Shown here: piece after piece, positions 1 through 8,256 of the stretch | Numbering within the stretch: position 1 is the first letter of the stretch | Layout: each line of letters begins with the position of its first letter | Assembly (NCBI GenBank): GCA_015521735.1 | Contig: WANQ01000023.1 | Coordinates: 127,169 to 167,191 of the forward strand | Length of the DNA: 40,023 nucleotides | Reading direction: 5' to 3' | Source: Pyrodictiaceae archaeon | Lineage (GTDB): Archaea > Thermoproteota > Thermoprotei_A > Sulfolobales > WANQ01 | Notes under the pieces: generated by a model | Seen by the model: only the letters and a program-made list of their open reading frames with translations | The model's database searches: none | What the model was told of the DNA's origin: nothing | Program-made: the position numbers and the translations under genes

Positions 1-713
1 TGGGGAGTGAGTTCTCCTCCCTCTAGTAATGCCTTTACTATTATCTTGTCACGTTCATCTACTATTCTCAACATTTTCCTCCTCCTAGTTCTTCTTAAAT
101 ACATTAGTAGGCCTACGCTAGCAGAAGCTATTGTTAGCGACGCGATAATGTACAATTGACTTGTACCTAGTACTCCTCCACTACTAGTACTTGTGGACTC
201 TGTCGTAGGTAATGGCACTATAAGGTACTTTACCTCAATAACTCCAGGCTTAAACCTAAACGCTACCTCATCACCAACAACTACAACGTCAAAGTCCTCT
301 GGTTCTACATAGTATACTAGTGAGTCATCTGGTAGGACAATAGTTGTATTCCAAGGAGATTCTACTCTAAAGGTCCATTCATATCCTTTCTTCCATGTAA
401 GATCACTTGTATAGTATATTATGTTGGCGTTATTTGATAGAATTGTAAGTGATACATGTGTTTCATTGTACTGTACTGGTATTGGCGTGTTATCTGAGTA
501 TGCTTCAATATAGTATGCTTTACCTAGTAATGGCAGTGTAAGTACTAGTGGAGTAGTGTTAGAGTAGATGCTGTAGACCACCTTAGCAGTACCATCATCG
601 AGTACCCATATAGTTACGTTAACACTTACACTATTCTGGCCAACACTAATTAAACAACAATGTATTAGAACTATTAATGCTAGCCAAGCATACGCTAATA
701 TTGTCCTAGTCAA
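1..713 (-). CDS. Membrane-anchored surface protein with cytoplasmic winged-helix start (partial)
   Basis: The reading frame runs from a TTG at 713 to the window edge, 237 codons with no stop, so the C-terminus is missing. It begins with a hydrophobic signal/anchor (about residues 4-26), followed by an extracellular beta-rich region with several N-glycosylation sequons (NVT, NTT, NET). A Ser/Thr/Gly linker leads to a second membrane helix (about residues 185-205), a basic stop-transfer stretch (RRTRRRK) and the motif DERDKIIVKALLEGG. That last segment is the usual first helix of an archaeal winged-helix domain. The layout (secreted domain, one membrane helix, cytoplasmic wHTH) is common in crenarchaeal membrane-bound putative regulators, which may sense something outside the cell and act on DNA inside. 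GGAG at 727-730 could serve the TTG, although the spacing is long (13 nt). The ligand and target are unknown. Confidence 0.75.
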   Translation of the reverse strand, partial: MTRTILAYAWLALIVLIHCCLISVGQNSVSVNVTIWVLDDGTAKVVYSIYSNTTPLVLTLPLLGKAYYIEAYSDNTPIPVQYNETHVSLTILSNNANIIYYTSDLTWKKGYEWTFRVESPWNTTIVLPDDSLVYYVEPEDFDVVVVGDEVAFRFKPGVIEVKYLIVPLPTTESTSTSSGGVLGTSQLYIIASLTIASASVGLLMYLRRTRRRKMLRIVDERDKIIVKALLEGGELTP

Positions 714-756
714 CGCTCAATCACTTCTCCTAGTAAGCTATTTAGAAGGTCTAGGG

Positions 757-768
757 AAAAAATATATT
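757..768 (-). promoter_or_regulatory. TATA-box candidate for the partial wHTH membrane protein
   Basis: On the minus strand this reads CCAATATATTTTTT. It lies about 50 nt upstream of the TTG at 713 and would give transcription starting near 738 with a leader of about 25 nt carrying GGAG. The T-run could also help terminate transcripts from the gene ending at 798. Confidence 0.4.
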
Positions 769-797
769 GGTTGTTGTATAGGGGATTGCTTATGTCT

Positions 798-2213
798 TCA
801 CTGTGGTGTAGGTAGGTTTGATAGTTGTTCATTGATCCATTCTACTAGTTTATTTATTTTCTCCAAGATCTTTTCTGGTGTTTTCGGGAGATTCTCTAGT
901 TTATTTTTAATGTTTTCTAGTAATTGCTTAATGTGTTGTAGTGAATCCCTATATTCTTCTACGCTAATCTTTCCTTCTTCATACATTTTCTTTAGTACGT
1001 GTAGTTTATGCTCTATTCTATTAATGAATATCATTAGGTCTATTGTTTTCTCTGCAATGATTTTGCCTAGTGTCTTACCTATAATTCTATGTATTTTCTC
1101 TGAGACTCTAGCAAGTACTCTAAGATGTACTGCTATGTCTTTGAACACTTCCTTGTTTTCTTTAAGTAGTGTTGTAAGCATGTTTACAGCAGTATCTAGC
1201 TCGTTTAGTGCTGATAAGGTTTCATTTACTCTAAGGTATTCTCCTGCCTTCAATAAGTGTTCTTCAACGCCTACTAGTGTGCTATGTATTTCTTCTAGTA
1301 GACTTGACACGTTTTCTAGCGACCTATTCTTTGAGATTGCTATTAGCTTACTAGTATAGTCTATTAGCCTGCTTGTAGCATTAGCAAGTCTATTTATGAT
1401 TGATAATGCTTTATCTACTTCACCTTTCTCTACTAGGTCTATGGAAACATTTATTCCTCTAACAAGTACTACTAGACTTCTAAGAAACCTATGATAAGCG
1501 TGTTCCATGAATACTATTCTATGCCAGGCTTTACCAGTATAGCTATACAATTCTCTCAGAATACTTGTAATAGTCGTGTCTACTCTATGTAGTATACCAT
1601 ATACTTGGCTTACACTATAGTTACCACTCCTAATAAGCTCCCTTGCTTGGGTTAGCAACTGCTTTGCTTCGTCTATTCTCCTCCATAGATTCTCGGGTGT
1701 GTTTACACTTTTATTGCTAAGCCATTCAAGTCTCTCTTCAATACTTCTTAGTAATACTTCTCTCCTAGCAATAGCGTTCTCTAATCTATTCTCCACTATT
1801 TCTCTTCTCTCATTGCTAGGCAGGGATCTTATGATGTATACTGCTATTGGCTTAAACTCCTTCATAGCTCTTAACGCAAGCTTTATGGCTTGTATAGGCT
1901 CCTTGTCTACTATTCTTGAAGCATTGGCTAGTAGGCTCTTTACTCTACTAAGTATATCCGTCATGTTATCTGGTATAGTAATGTTGTACTTCTCTGCTAG
2001 TCCCAGAATACCAGTAATTCTATCCTTTACTTTCTCTACAAGTATTTTTGCAACACAAACTATTCTATCATGGCCTTTAACACTTGATTTGCTCTCTAAA
2101 GACTCTTGTTGTGTACTAGAAGCATACACTAGTATTGACTCGCTTGGCACAATCAGTATTGATGCAACTATTAGTGCTAGTAGGGCCACTCCTAGAACTC
2201 TAACCTGCACCAT
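798..2213 (-). CDS. Secreted, glycosylated all-helical protein of unknown function
   Basis: A protein of 471 residues. An N-terminal hydrophobic segment (residues 5-24) looks like a signal peptide. The rest is almost entirely predicted amphipathic helix, rich in Leu, Ile, Lys and Glu, with heptad-like spacing. About nine N-glycosylation sequons (for example NMT, NAS, NKS, NYS, NVS, NAT, NET) suggest it lies outside the membrane. No C-terminal membrane helix is visible; the protein ends in a Pro-rich tail, LPTPQ. GGAGGG sits about 6 nt upstream of the ATG. The next gene on this strand (713-1) also codes for a surface protein, so the two may work together in the envelope, though each could have its own promoter. 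No catalytic motif is recognised; a structural S-layer-associated or spacer role is only a guess. Confidence 0.75.
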   Translation of the reverse strand: MVQVRVLGVALLALIVASILIVPSESILVYASSTQQESLESKSSVKGHDRIVCVAKILVEKVKDRITGILGLAEKYNITIPDNMTDILSRVKSLLANASRIVDKEPIQAIKLALRAMKEFKPIAVYIIRSLPSNERREIVENRLENAIARREVLLRSIEERLEWLSNKSVNTPENLWRRIDEAKQLLTQARELIRSGNYSVSQVYGILHRVDTTITSILRELYSYTGKAWHRIVFMEHAYHRFLRSLVVLVRGINVSIDLVEKGEVDKALSIINRLANATSRLIDYTSKLIAISKNRSLENVSSLLEEIHSTLVGVEEHLLKAGEYLRVNETLSALNELDTAVNMLTTLLKENKEVFKDIAVHLRVLARVSEKIHRIIGKTLGKIIAEKTIDLMIFINRIEHKLHVLKKMYEEGKISVEEYRDSLQHIKQLLENIKNKLENLPKTPEKILEKINKLVEWINEQLSNLPTPQ

Positions 2214-2407
2214 TCCACACCCTCCACGGTAAACCTAAGTTGTTCTATCTCTATTAGGGAGTCGATGATACAGTTAAGGAACTCTCTAGGAGCTTACTAG
2301 GTCTAGGGAAACGTTCCTACCCCATTATAGTCTAGGTGTCTACGAGTTTTATTTTGTAGAACAACAGCGTATTTATCTTGGTATACGGGTTTCTAGGTGT
2401 ATTGGTC

Positions 2408-3379
2408 TTGACTGAAATACTTGTTTTACCGGGTAAGGTCTTAGAGGATATTCTTAGCCCCAAACTACTCGTTGACGAGATTGCAAAGGCCTTCATAGCG
2501 TTCTCTGAAGGTAGGACAGTTACTCCTCCTAGAACTGTTATGTGGGTTGAAGGTAATTGGTGGGGTATAATGCAATCCTATGTACCAGGCTATGGTGTTG
2601 GAGTTAAGATAGTTAACGTTATACCATCTAATCCTAGTAGAGGTCTTCCAACAATACAGGCACTAGTAACATTATTTGACCCTGAAAACGGTTCACCTTT
2701 AGCTGTAATTGAGGGTGGGGTATTAACGGCTCTACGGACAGCTGCAGCATCAGCATTATCGGTTAAGTTAATGGCTCCTAGAAGTACTGGTGCAATAGCA
2801 GTTATCGGTACAGGTTATCAGGCTAGATATCAGCTAAAGTTCATATTAGAGTACTTTAAGCCAACCCATGTAAGAATATACGATATACGTAGGGAGGCGA
2901 TGGAGAAGTACAAGGAGTACGTAGAGAACCTAGGCTACGAAGTATACGTTGCAAGGGATCCTCGAGACGCTGTTAGGGAGGCAAGGATAGTAGTAGAAGC
3001 TACTACAACAAAAACACCAGTAATCTACGGTGATGCACTTGAACCACCAGTACACGTGGTTAGCATTGGAGCACACACTAAGGATGCAAGAGCACTAGAC
3101 GATGAAGTAATCCGCAAGGCTGAAGCAATAGTTGTTGACTCAAGAAACGCTGTGTTAGAGGAGACAGGTGATATAAGAATACCATTAGAGAAAGGGTTAA
3201 TCAAGCTAGAAGAAGTAGCTGAGATAGGTGAAGTAGCGTCGGGGAAGATGAAGGGTAGAGTAGGTGACGGTATAACAGTGTTTAAGAGTGTAGGCTTAGC
3301 CGTACAAGATGCTTGTGCAGCATATCTCGCGTATAAGTTAGCGGTAGAGAAGGGGCTTGGAATCAAGGTTGAAGTTTAG
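2408..3379 (+). CDS. Ornithine cyclodeaminase / alanine dehydrogenase (mu-crystallin family)
   Basis: A soluble NAD(P)-dependent enzyme of the ornithine cyclodeaminase/mu-crystallin family. Members convert ornithine to proline plus ammonia, interconvert alanine and pyruvate, or reduce cyclic imines such as pyrroline-2-carboxylate. Visible family features are the substrate-side block around VKIVNVIPSNP with the conserved Lys, then GSPLAVIEGGVLTALRTAAAS, and the Rossmann loop GTGYQA (residues 134-139 from this start). At 324 residues the length is typical. The frame opens further upstream with TTG at 2378, but TTG at 2408 starts the conserved MTEILVLPGK segment and has AGGTG about 10 nt before it. 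A possible TATA box (TTTTATTTT) lies near 2346. The downstream proline dehydrogenase genes favour ornithine-to-proline activity, but alanine dehydrogenase cannot be excluded from sequence alone. Confidence 0.85.
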   Translation: MTEILVLPGKVLEDILSPKLLVDEIAKAFIAFSEGRTVTPPRTVMWVEGNWWGIMQSYVPGYGVGVKIVNVIPSNPSRGLPTIQALVTLFDPENGSPLAVIEGGVLTALRTAAASALSVKLMAPRSTGAIAVIGTGYQARYQLKFILEYFKPTHVRIYDIRREAMEKYKEYVENLGYEVYVARDPRDAVREARIVVEATTTKTPVIYGDALEPPVHVVSIGAHTKDARALDDEVIRKAEAIVVDSRNAVLEETGDIRIPLEKGLIKLEEVAEIGEVASGKMKGRVGDGITVFKSVGLAVQDACAAYLAYKLAVEKGLGIKVEV

Positions 3380-3455
3380 CAAAAGTCTTGTTACATGGGT
3401 AGGTGGTACCAGTTCAAATGATAGCTATGAATTGTTTAGGTCTTAAGGTGTTGTT

Positions 3456-4505
3456 ATGGTCGTAAAAGTAGATGAACTTGTTGGTTTCTCGTCAATACCT
3501 TGTGAGGAAGAGTTGTTGAAGAAACTTGCTTCAGAATTCAATGGTGTTGTTGTTCTTGTAGAAGACTGGGAGCTATGTTATGACTTATCTTTCTGGAATA
3601 GTAGAGGAGTAGATGTATTATGGTATCCTGTAGAGGATTTTCGTTCACCAGGTATTGTTGGTTTACACAGAATAGTTGAATGGATTATAGGTAAAACTAA
3701 GCTTGGGGAGCGCGTACTAGTTCACTGTTATGGTGGGTTAGGTAGGTCGGGTGTAGTTGTTGCAGCATATCTAGTCTCTAAGTATGGTTATGGTTGGAGG
3801 GAAAGCATTGATTACGTTAGAAGTATTAGGCCTGGAGCAATTGAATCAATAGAACAAGTCTCAGTCCTTCGTGTTTACCATCATATTCTACGAGTTCTTG
3901 GTAGAAGAGTTCTTAGCAAGATAATATCTTTTGGCCAAAAATATAGGTGGGGAGGAGGTCTTTGGAATGAAAAACATGCTTCAAAGGTAGCTCAACTAGC
4001 GGTAAGGTTGTGGGAGGATATTAATCAGTACATGAATTTAGGAGAAGACTCTCTTAAGCCATTAGCTGTAGCAAGTCTCCTCCATGATATAGGGAGGAGT
4101 AATGAGGACGAATACATGGATCATGCGGTAACTGGAATGCATATTATAAGAAACTCAGAAGAGTTGAAGAAGATTTTAGATGAGGAAACTATTGCTATGT
4201 CTGCATGTTTAGTAAAACATCATAGAACTAAGCCTTTAAAAACACCATTAGAAGACTATGACTGCCCTAGTAAGCGAGGAATAAATGTACTAGCAGGTAT
4301 ATTGAAGATAGCTGACGGTTTAGACTATGCACTAAATCAATCAGTCTTAGAAGTATCAGTAAGGTTTAGTGAAGATAGCATGAAGGTAATTACGGTATGT
4401 AAGGATGATTGTATGATAAGCATAGAAAAAGCTGGTGAAAAAGCCTGGCTCTTAGAAAGAGCTTTAAATAAGAAGGTAAGGATACTACATCAAGATGTGG
4501 AGTAA
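3456..4505 (+). CDS. Dual-specificity phosphatase fused to an HD phosphohydrolase domain
   Basis: A protein of 349 residues with two enzyme domains. Residues 1-150 form a compact dual-specificity/tyrosine phosphatase: the P-loop is H90-C91-YGGLG-R97-SG (HCxxGxxRS), and D61 in PVEDFRSP is the probable general acid. Residues 165-345 form an HD domain with H174, H210-D211 (LLHDIGR), H223, H255/H256 and D287 in KIADGLDYA. That last block resembles the HD-like tail of exopolyphosphatase/GppA proteins. Both active sites look intact. AAGGTG lies 5 nt before the ATG. It follows the cyclodeaminase gene by 76 nt on the same strand and may share its transcript. The first domain would hydrolyse phosphoesters on protein or small molecules and the second a nucleotide or polyphosphate; substrates are unknown. 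Confidence 0.8.
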   Translation: MVVKVDELVGFSSIPCEEELLKKLASEFNGVVVLVEDWELCYDLSFWNSRGVDVLWYPVEDFRSPGIVGLHRIVEWIIGKTKLGERVLVHCYGGLGRSGVVVAAYLVSKYGYGWRESIDYVRSIRPGAIESIEQVSVLRVYHHILRVLGRRVLSKIISFGQKYRWGGGLWNEKHASKVAQLAVRLWEDINQYMNLGEDSLKPLAVASLLHDIGRSNEDEYMDHAVTGMHIIRNSEELKKILDEETIAMSACLVKHHRTKPLKTPLEDYDCPSKRGINVLAGILKIADGLDYALNQSVLEVSVRFSEDSMKVITVCKDDCMISIEKAGEKAWLLERALNKKVRILHQDVE

Positions 4506-4597
4506 TTGGTGTCCTATATTTGTTGCTTAGAGGTAGAGGTAATCATAGATGAACTATTAGTGAGAAACTATTTCTGTTGGGTATACTATACACTAAA

Positions 4598-4620
4598 TAG
4601 TTAAAGGCTTTAGCTAACTA
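4598..4620. repeat. Imperfect palindrome between phosphatase-HD gene and pdhA
   Basis: TAGTTA (4598-4603) pairs with TAACTA (4615-4620), and inside it TAAAG pairs with CTTTA around a single G. It lies about 95 nt after the upstream stop and 30 nt before the pdhA TATA box, so it could be an operator or a weak terminator stem. Confidence 0.4.
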
Positions 4621-4652
4621 TAGAGATATACAATATACGTCTACATGTAAAG

Positions 4653-4660
4653 TTTATTTT
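4653..4660 (+). promoter_or_regulatory. TATA box for the pdhAFXB operon
   Basis: TTTATTTT lies about 40 nt before the pdhA start and predicts transcription from about 4682, giving a leader of about 15 nt that contains TTGGGAT. It follows a 150-nt AT-rich gap. Confidence 0.45.
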
Positions 4661-4696
4661 CTTCCCCTAATACAATTATTGGTTGGGATTTAGTTA

Positions 4697-6208
4697 TTGC
4701 CGAATGTTTCTACTCGTGATAGACGTATTTGGGAGCATCCTATACTAGTGTTTAAGCGTGGTAGAAAGGTTAAGTTCTACTTTAACGGTATGGAGGTTGA
4801 AGCATTTGAAGGTGAGAGCATAGCTGCTGCATTATATGCTATTGGTGTTAACGTGTTTAGTAGGAGTATAAAGCTTGGAAGACCTCGTGGAGCTTTCTGT
4901 ATGATTGGTAAGTGTAGTAGTTGTTTTATGAAGGTTGACGGGGTTCCTAATACTAGGACTTGTATTGAGCCGGTGAGGGATGGTTTAAGAGTTGAGGTTC
5001 AGGAGGGTCTTGCAGATATTCCTCCGGATAAAGAGTTGGCTAGAGTTGAGGATGAGGAGGTCTTAGAGGATGTGGATGTATTGGTTGTAGGTGGTGGTCC
5101 AGCAGGGTTAGCGGCTACTATTGCGTTGGCGAAGTATGGGTTAAGTGTTGTCTTGGTTAATGAGCACTTTAAGCTTGGAGGCCAATTGGTTAAGCAGACG
5201 CATAAGTTCTTTGGCTCTAAGGAGCTTTTTGGTGGGCTTCGGGGATTCCAGGTTGGTGAAGAGCTTTCGAAGAAGGTTAGAGAGTATGGTAATGTTAGGG
5301 TGTTGTTGCAGACAACTGCTTATGGGGTTTTCCGTGGTGGATGGGTAGGATTAATGGGTAAGAACAAGCTTTACCGGGTTAAGCCTAGGTATATGGTTGT
5401 TTCTACTGGTGCAAGTGAGAGATACCTAGCTTTCCCGGGTAATGATCTTCCAGGTGTTATGGGTGCTGGTGGTGCTCAAACATTAATGAATGAGTACGGT
5501 ATACTTCCTGGTGAAGAAGTGCTTATTGTAGGTTCTGGTAATGTTGGCGTGATAGTAGCGTATCAATTATTGCAGGCTGGTGCTAGGGTTAAAGCTATTG
5601 TAGAGATACTACCACATATTGGTGCATGGTTTGTACATGCTGCTAAGATACGTAGGTATGGTGTACCAATACTAACAAGGCATACTATTAAGGCTGCTTG
5701 GGGCAGTGATAGAGTTGAGGGTGCAACAATAGTTCAGGTTGACGAGAGGTTTCAGCCAATACCTGGTAGTGAGAGGGATATAGCATGTGATTTAGTGTTA
5801 ATAGCTGTAGGCTTAACACCTGATACAAGATTGTTTGCACAAGCAGGAGCTGTTATGAAGTGGATACCAGAGCTAGGTGGACTTGTACCACTTAGAACAC
5901 GTTTCCTTGAGACAAGTGTTCCGGGAATGTATGTTGCTGGTGACGCGTCTGGTATAGAGGAGGCTACTACAGCTATAGTTGAGGGTGAGATAGCTGGATT
6001 AGACATAGTTGTACGTGAGAAAAACGTGGAGGAGGCACGTAGGCGTAGAGACAAGTTGTATAGATTCCTTTGGGATGAGTACCGTAAAGCTCCTGTTGTA
6101 GCTAGAGCTAGGGAGGGTAAGTTAAAGGCAACTGTTAGTGATGAGGAAATGGAGGAGCTTAGGAGGAAGTATCCTTCACCTATATTTACGCTACTTCAAG
6201 TTCACTGA
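4697..6208 (+). CDS. pdhA: Dye-linked L-proline dehydrogenase complex, alpha subunit
   Basis: A protein of 503 residues. The N-terminus is a [2Fe-2S] ferredoxin-like domain with C68, C73, C76 and C89. It is followed by a two-dinucleotide-fold flavoprotein disulfide reductase-type body: GGGPAG at 132-137 for FAD and GSGNVG at 279-284 for a second nucleotide, and a late FAD motif GMYVAGDASG. This matches the large subunit of archaeal heterotetrameric L-proline dehydrogenases and of the related HcnAB/opine oxidase flavoproteins. It would take electrons from the beta subunit and pass them to an acceptor. TTG 4697 is the first possible start, since an in-frame TAG lies at 4691. It begins a four-gene operon in the order pdhA-F-X-B known from Thermococcus. 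The substrate could also be another secondary amine such as sarcosine or hydroxyproline. Confidence 0.85.
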   Translation: MPNVSTRDRRIWEHPILVFKRGRKVKFYFNGMEVEAFEGESIAAALYAIGVNVFSRSIKLGRPRGAFCMIGKCSSCFMKVDGVPNTRTCIEPVRDGLRVEVQEGLADIPPDKELARVEDEEVLEDVDVLVVGGGPAGLAATIALAKYGLSVVLVNEHFKLGGQLVKQTHKFFGSKELFGGLRGFQVGEELSKKVREYGNVRVLLQTTAYGVFRGGWVGLMGKNKLYRVKPRYMVVSTGASERYLAFPGNDLPGVMGAGGAQTLMNEYGILPGEEVLIVGSGNVGVIVAYQLLQAGARVKAIVEILPHIGAWFVHAAKIRRYGVPILTRHTIKAAWGSDRVEGATIVQVDERFQPIPGSERDIACDLVLIAVGLTPDTRLFAQAGAVMKWIPELGGLVPLRTRFLETSVPGMYVAGDASGIEEATTAIVEGEIAGLDIVVREKNVEEARRRRDKLYRFLWDEYRKAPVVARAREGKLKATVSDEEMEELRRKYPSPIFTLLQVH

Positions 6209-6222
6209 GGTGATTGTATTCC

Positions 6223-6726
6223 ATGTCTATGCAAGATGTACCCGAGTATAAGAGGACAGGGATAATAACAGTTAATGAGCTAAAAAGGCTAGGACTATTA
6301 CCGTCAGAGGAGAGGCTTAGGAAAGGACCTGTAGCTATAGCTGAGTGTCCAGAACAGATACCATGTAATATATGTGTTGATGCTTGTCCATTCAAAGCTA
6401 TATCTATGAATACTATTAATGATATACCAAGGATTGACTGGGATAAGTGTATAGGTTGTGGTGTTTGCGTAGCAAAGTGTCCAGGGCTTGCCATATTCGT
6501 TGTAGATCTCTCTAGGAAAGATAAAGCACTTGTAACAGTACCTCATGAATTCCTACCAGCTCCTAGGAGAGGAGATGAAGTAGTTCTTCTGGGAAGAGAT
6601 GGTGGTAGGCTTGGTAGAGGTAGGGTTGTGAAGGTCTGGGAGTATAATAGGACATGGATTGTAACAGTAGAGGTACCTAGAGAACTAGCTATGGAGGTGA
6701 GAGCTATATGGGTGGAGAAGAAGTGA
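6223..6726 (+). CDS. pdhF: Proline dehydrogenase complex, 2[4Fe-4S] ferredoxin subunit
   Basis: A subunit of about 167 residues carrying two ferredoxin-type clusters. The first cysteine group is C-x5-C-x2-C-x3-CP (residues 42-55) and the second is C-x2-C-x2-C-x3-CP (76-86). A C-terminal region of about 75 residues forms a small beta-rich domain. The size (near 19 kDa) agrees with the gamma subunit of the Thermococcus complex. The frame is open from TTG 6214, but GAGGTGAT at 6207-6214 would touch that codon. ATG 6223 has the correct spacing of about 10 nt and was chosen; ATG 6229 is also possible. The gene begins 14 nt after pdhA and overlaps pdhX, pointing to one co-translated unit that moves electrons between the flavoproteins. 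Confidence 0.8.
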   Translation: MSMQDVPEYKRTGIITVNELKRLGLLPSEERLRKGPVAIAECPEQIPCNICVDACPFKAISMNTINDIPRIDWDKCIGCGVCVAKCPGLAIFVVDLSRKDKALVTVPHEFLPAPRRGDEVVLLGRDGGRLGRGRVVKVWEYNRTWIVTVEVPRELAMEVRAIWVEKK

Positions 6727-7028
6727 AGAAAAAGCATCCAGTAATAATATGTAGGTGTAGAGACATAACATTAGAAGATGTTGAGCAGGCATTAGAGGAG
6801 GGTATAACCGATCTAGAGACTCTTAAAAGAAGACTTGGACTAGGTATGGGGCCTTGTCAGGGTAGGACTTGTATACCATTAGTTTTAGGGATTATGGCTA
6901 GGAGGCTTAAGAAGAAGCCGGAAGAATTAATGATACCCACTATACGTGCACCAATAGTTCCCTTACCTGTAAACCTCTTGTTGAAATCAGTTGATGTGGA
7001 AAAGGATGTAGTAGGTGGTAGAGCTTGA
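6723..7028 (+). CDS. pdhX: Proline dehydrogenase complex, BFD-like [2Fe-2S] subunit
   Basis: A protein of 101 residues with a BFD-like (bacterioferritin-associated ferredoxin type) [2Fe-2S] domain: C10-x-C12 and C45-x4-C50, separated by two helices (ITLEDVEQALEEG and DLETLKRRLG). Such domains are found in the small subunits of dye-linked proline dehydrogenases and in the C-terminal part of HcnA/NirB-like proteins. An in-frame ATG lies at 6708, but GTG 6723 has GGAG 6 nt upstream and overlaps the pdhF stop as GTGA. That is the usual sign of translational coupling, so it was preferred. It lies between the ferredoxin and FAD subunits and probably bridges them electrically. Confidence 0.8.
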   Translation: MKKKHPVIICRCRDITLEDVEQALEEGITDLETLKRRLGLGMGPCQGRTCIPLVLGIMARRLKKKPEELMIPTIRAPIVPLPVNLLLKSVDVEKDVVGGRA

Positions 7029-8182
7029 TCAAAGCTAATGTGTTAATTATTGGTGGAGGTATATCGGGTTTATCAATAGCCTATAGCCTTGCTAGGAGAG
7101 ACGTAGAAGACATAATAATTGTTGAGAAAAGTTATTTGGGTGCGGGTTCTACTGGGAGATGTGCTAGCGGTATAAGAGCGTCGTTTACCTCTGAAGAACA
7201 TGTTGTGTTAATGAAGCATAGTATTGAGTTATGGAGAGAGTATTCTAGGGAGGAGCTAGGTAGGTATGGCCTATACTATGATCAAGGCGGGTATATTTGG
7301 ATAGCTTCTAGAGATGAAACAGCTGAAATGTTTGAGAAGCTAGTAAAACTACATAACTCGCTGGGGGTGCCTACACGTATAATAGACTTGGATGAGCTTA
7401 AGGAAAGGGTTCCACCAATAAGAATAAATGGTATTGTGAGTGTAATGTTTGATCCTACTGCAGGTAAATCTCATCCATTTGATACTTTGTTTGCATTCTA
7501 TAGGGCGTTAAAGAGTAGAGGTGTAAGAATAGAAACACGTACTAAGGTTAAGAGGATTTTAACTAGGAGTGAGAGAATAGTGGGAGTAGAGACAAGTAAG
7601 GGTGTTATTGAGGCTAATACTGTAGTTGTTGCAGCTGGGAGTGGTTCTAGAGACTTATTAAAACCCTTAGGCGTAGAGTTACCCATAAAGAATATGCCTA
7701 GGCACGTAATGCTTACAGAAGCGTATAGGCCAGCATTTAAGCCATTAGTTATAGATTGGGATACGCCTGGAGTACCATACATAGTGCAGACTAAGGGTGG
7801 GGGCTTCTTCATTGGAAGAGATATAGATGAGGAACCTGAGTTATCACTGTATTCTCAGAGAATAGACTTTATGGCTAAAGCAGTTAAACCCCTAGTAAGA
7901 TTCTTTCCATGGCTAAGGAATACTAGGATTCTTAGGTACTGGATGGGATACTATATCACAACACCAGATCACCACCCAATATATGGTCCAGTTAAAAACT
8001 ATGAAAACCTATACATAGCTACTGGGTATAGTGGACATGGCTACATGATGGGGCCTATAACAGGAGAGATCATAGCTGAATGGATAGTCAATGGTAGACC
8101 ACATCTACCTCAAGCAGAAAAACTGGTACTTGAGAGATTTGAGAAAGGTAAACTGATAAAGGAGTTAGCAGTAGTAGGCTAA
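7025..8182 (+). CDS. pdhB: Proline dehydrogenase complex, FAD-dependent catalytic beta subunit
   Basis: A protein of 385 residues of the D-amino-acid oxidase (DAO) flavoprotein family. GGGISGLS (residues 10-17) is the FAD dinucleotide loop, followed by GAGSTGRCASGIRA for FAD contact. Near the C-terminus GPVKNYENLYIATGYSGHGYM is the DAO-family closing motif. In the Thermococcus and Pyrococcus complexes this subunit oxidises L-proline to pyrroline-5-carboxylate with an artificial dye as acceptor; sarcosine and glycine oxidases share the fold. TTG 7025 overlaps the pdhX stop as TTGA. No membrane segment is visible, so the complex is probably cytoplasmic or peripheral. Substrate specificity cannot be read from the sequence. 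Confidence 0.85.
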   Translation: MIKANVLIIGGGISGLSIAYSLARRDVEDIIIVEKSYLGAGSTGRCASGIRASFTSEEHVVLMKHSIELWREYSREELGRYGLYYDQGGYIWIASRDETAEMFEKLVKLHNSLGVPTRIIDLDELKERVPPIRINGIVSVMFDPTAGKSHPFDTLFAFYRALKSRGVRIETRTKVKRILTRSERIVGVETSKGVIEANTVVVAAGSGSRDLLKPLGVELPIKNMPRHVMLTEAYRPAFKPLVIDWDTPGVPYIVQTKGGGFFIGRDIDEEPELSLYSQRIDFMAKAVKPLVRFFPWLRNTRILRYWMGYYITTPDHHPIYGPVKNYENLYIATGYSGHGYMMGPITGEIIAEWIVNGRPHLPQAEKLVLERFEKGKLIKELAVVG

Positions 8183-8256
8183 TAGCCAAGAACATGTTTT
8201 CAACTAGTCTCTTCCACTAAACAGTAGAAGTAGTATGTGAGTTAGCTTACTATGTG

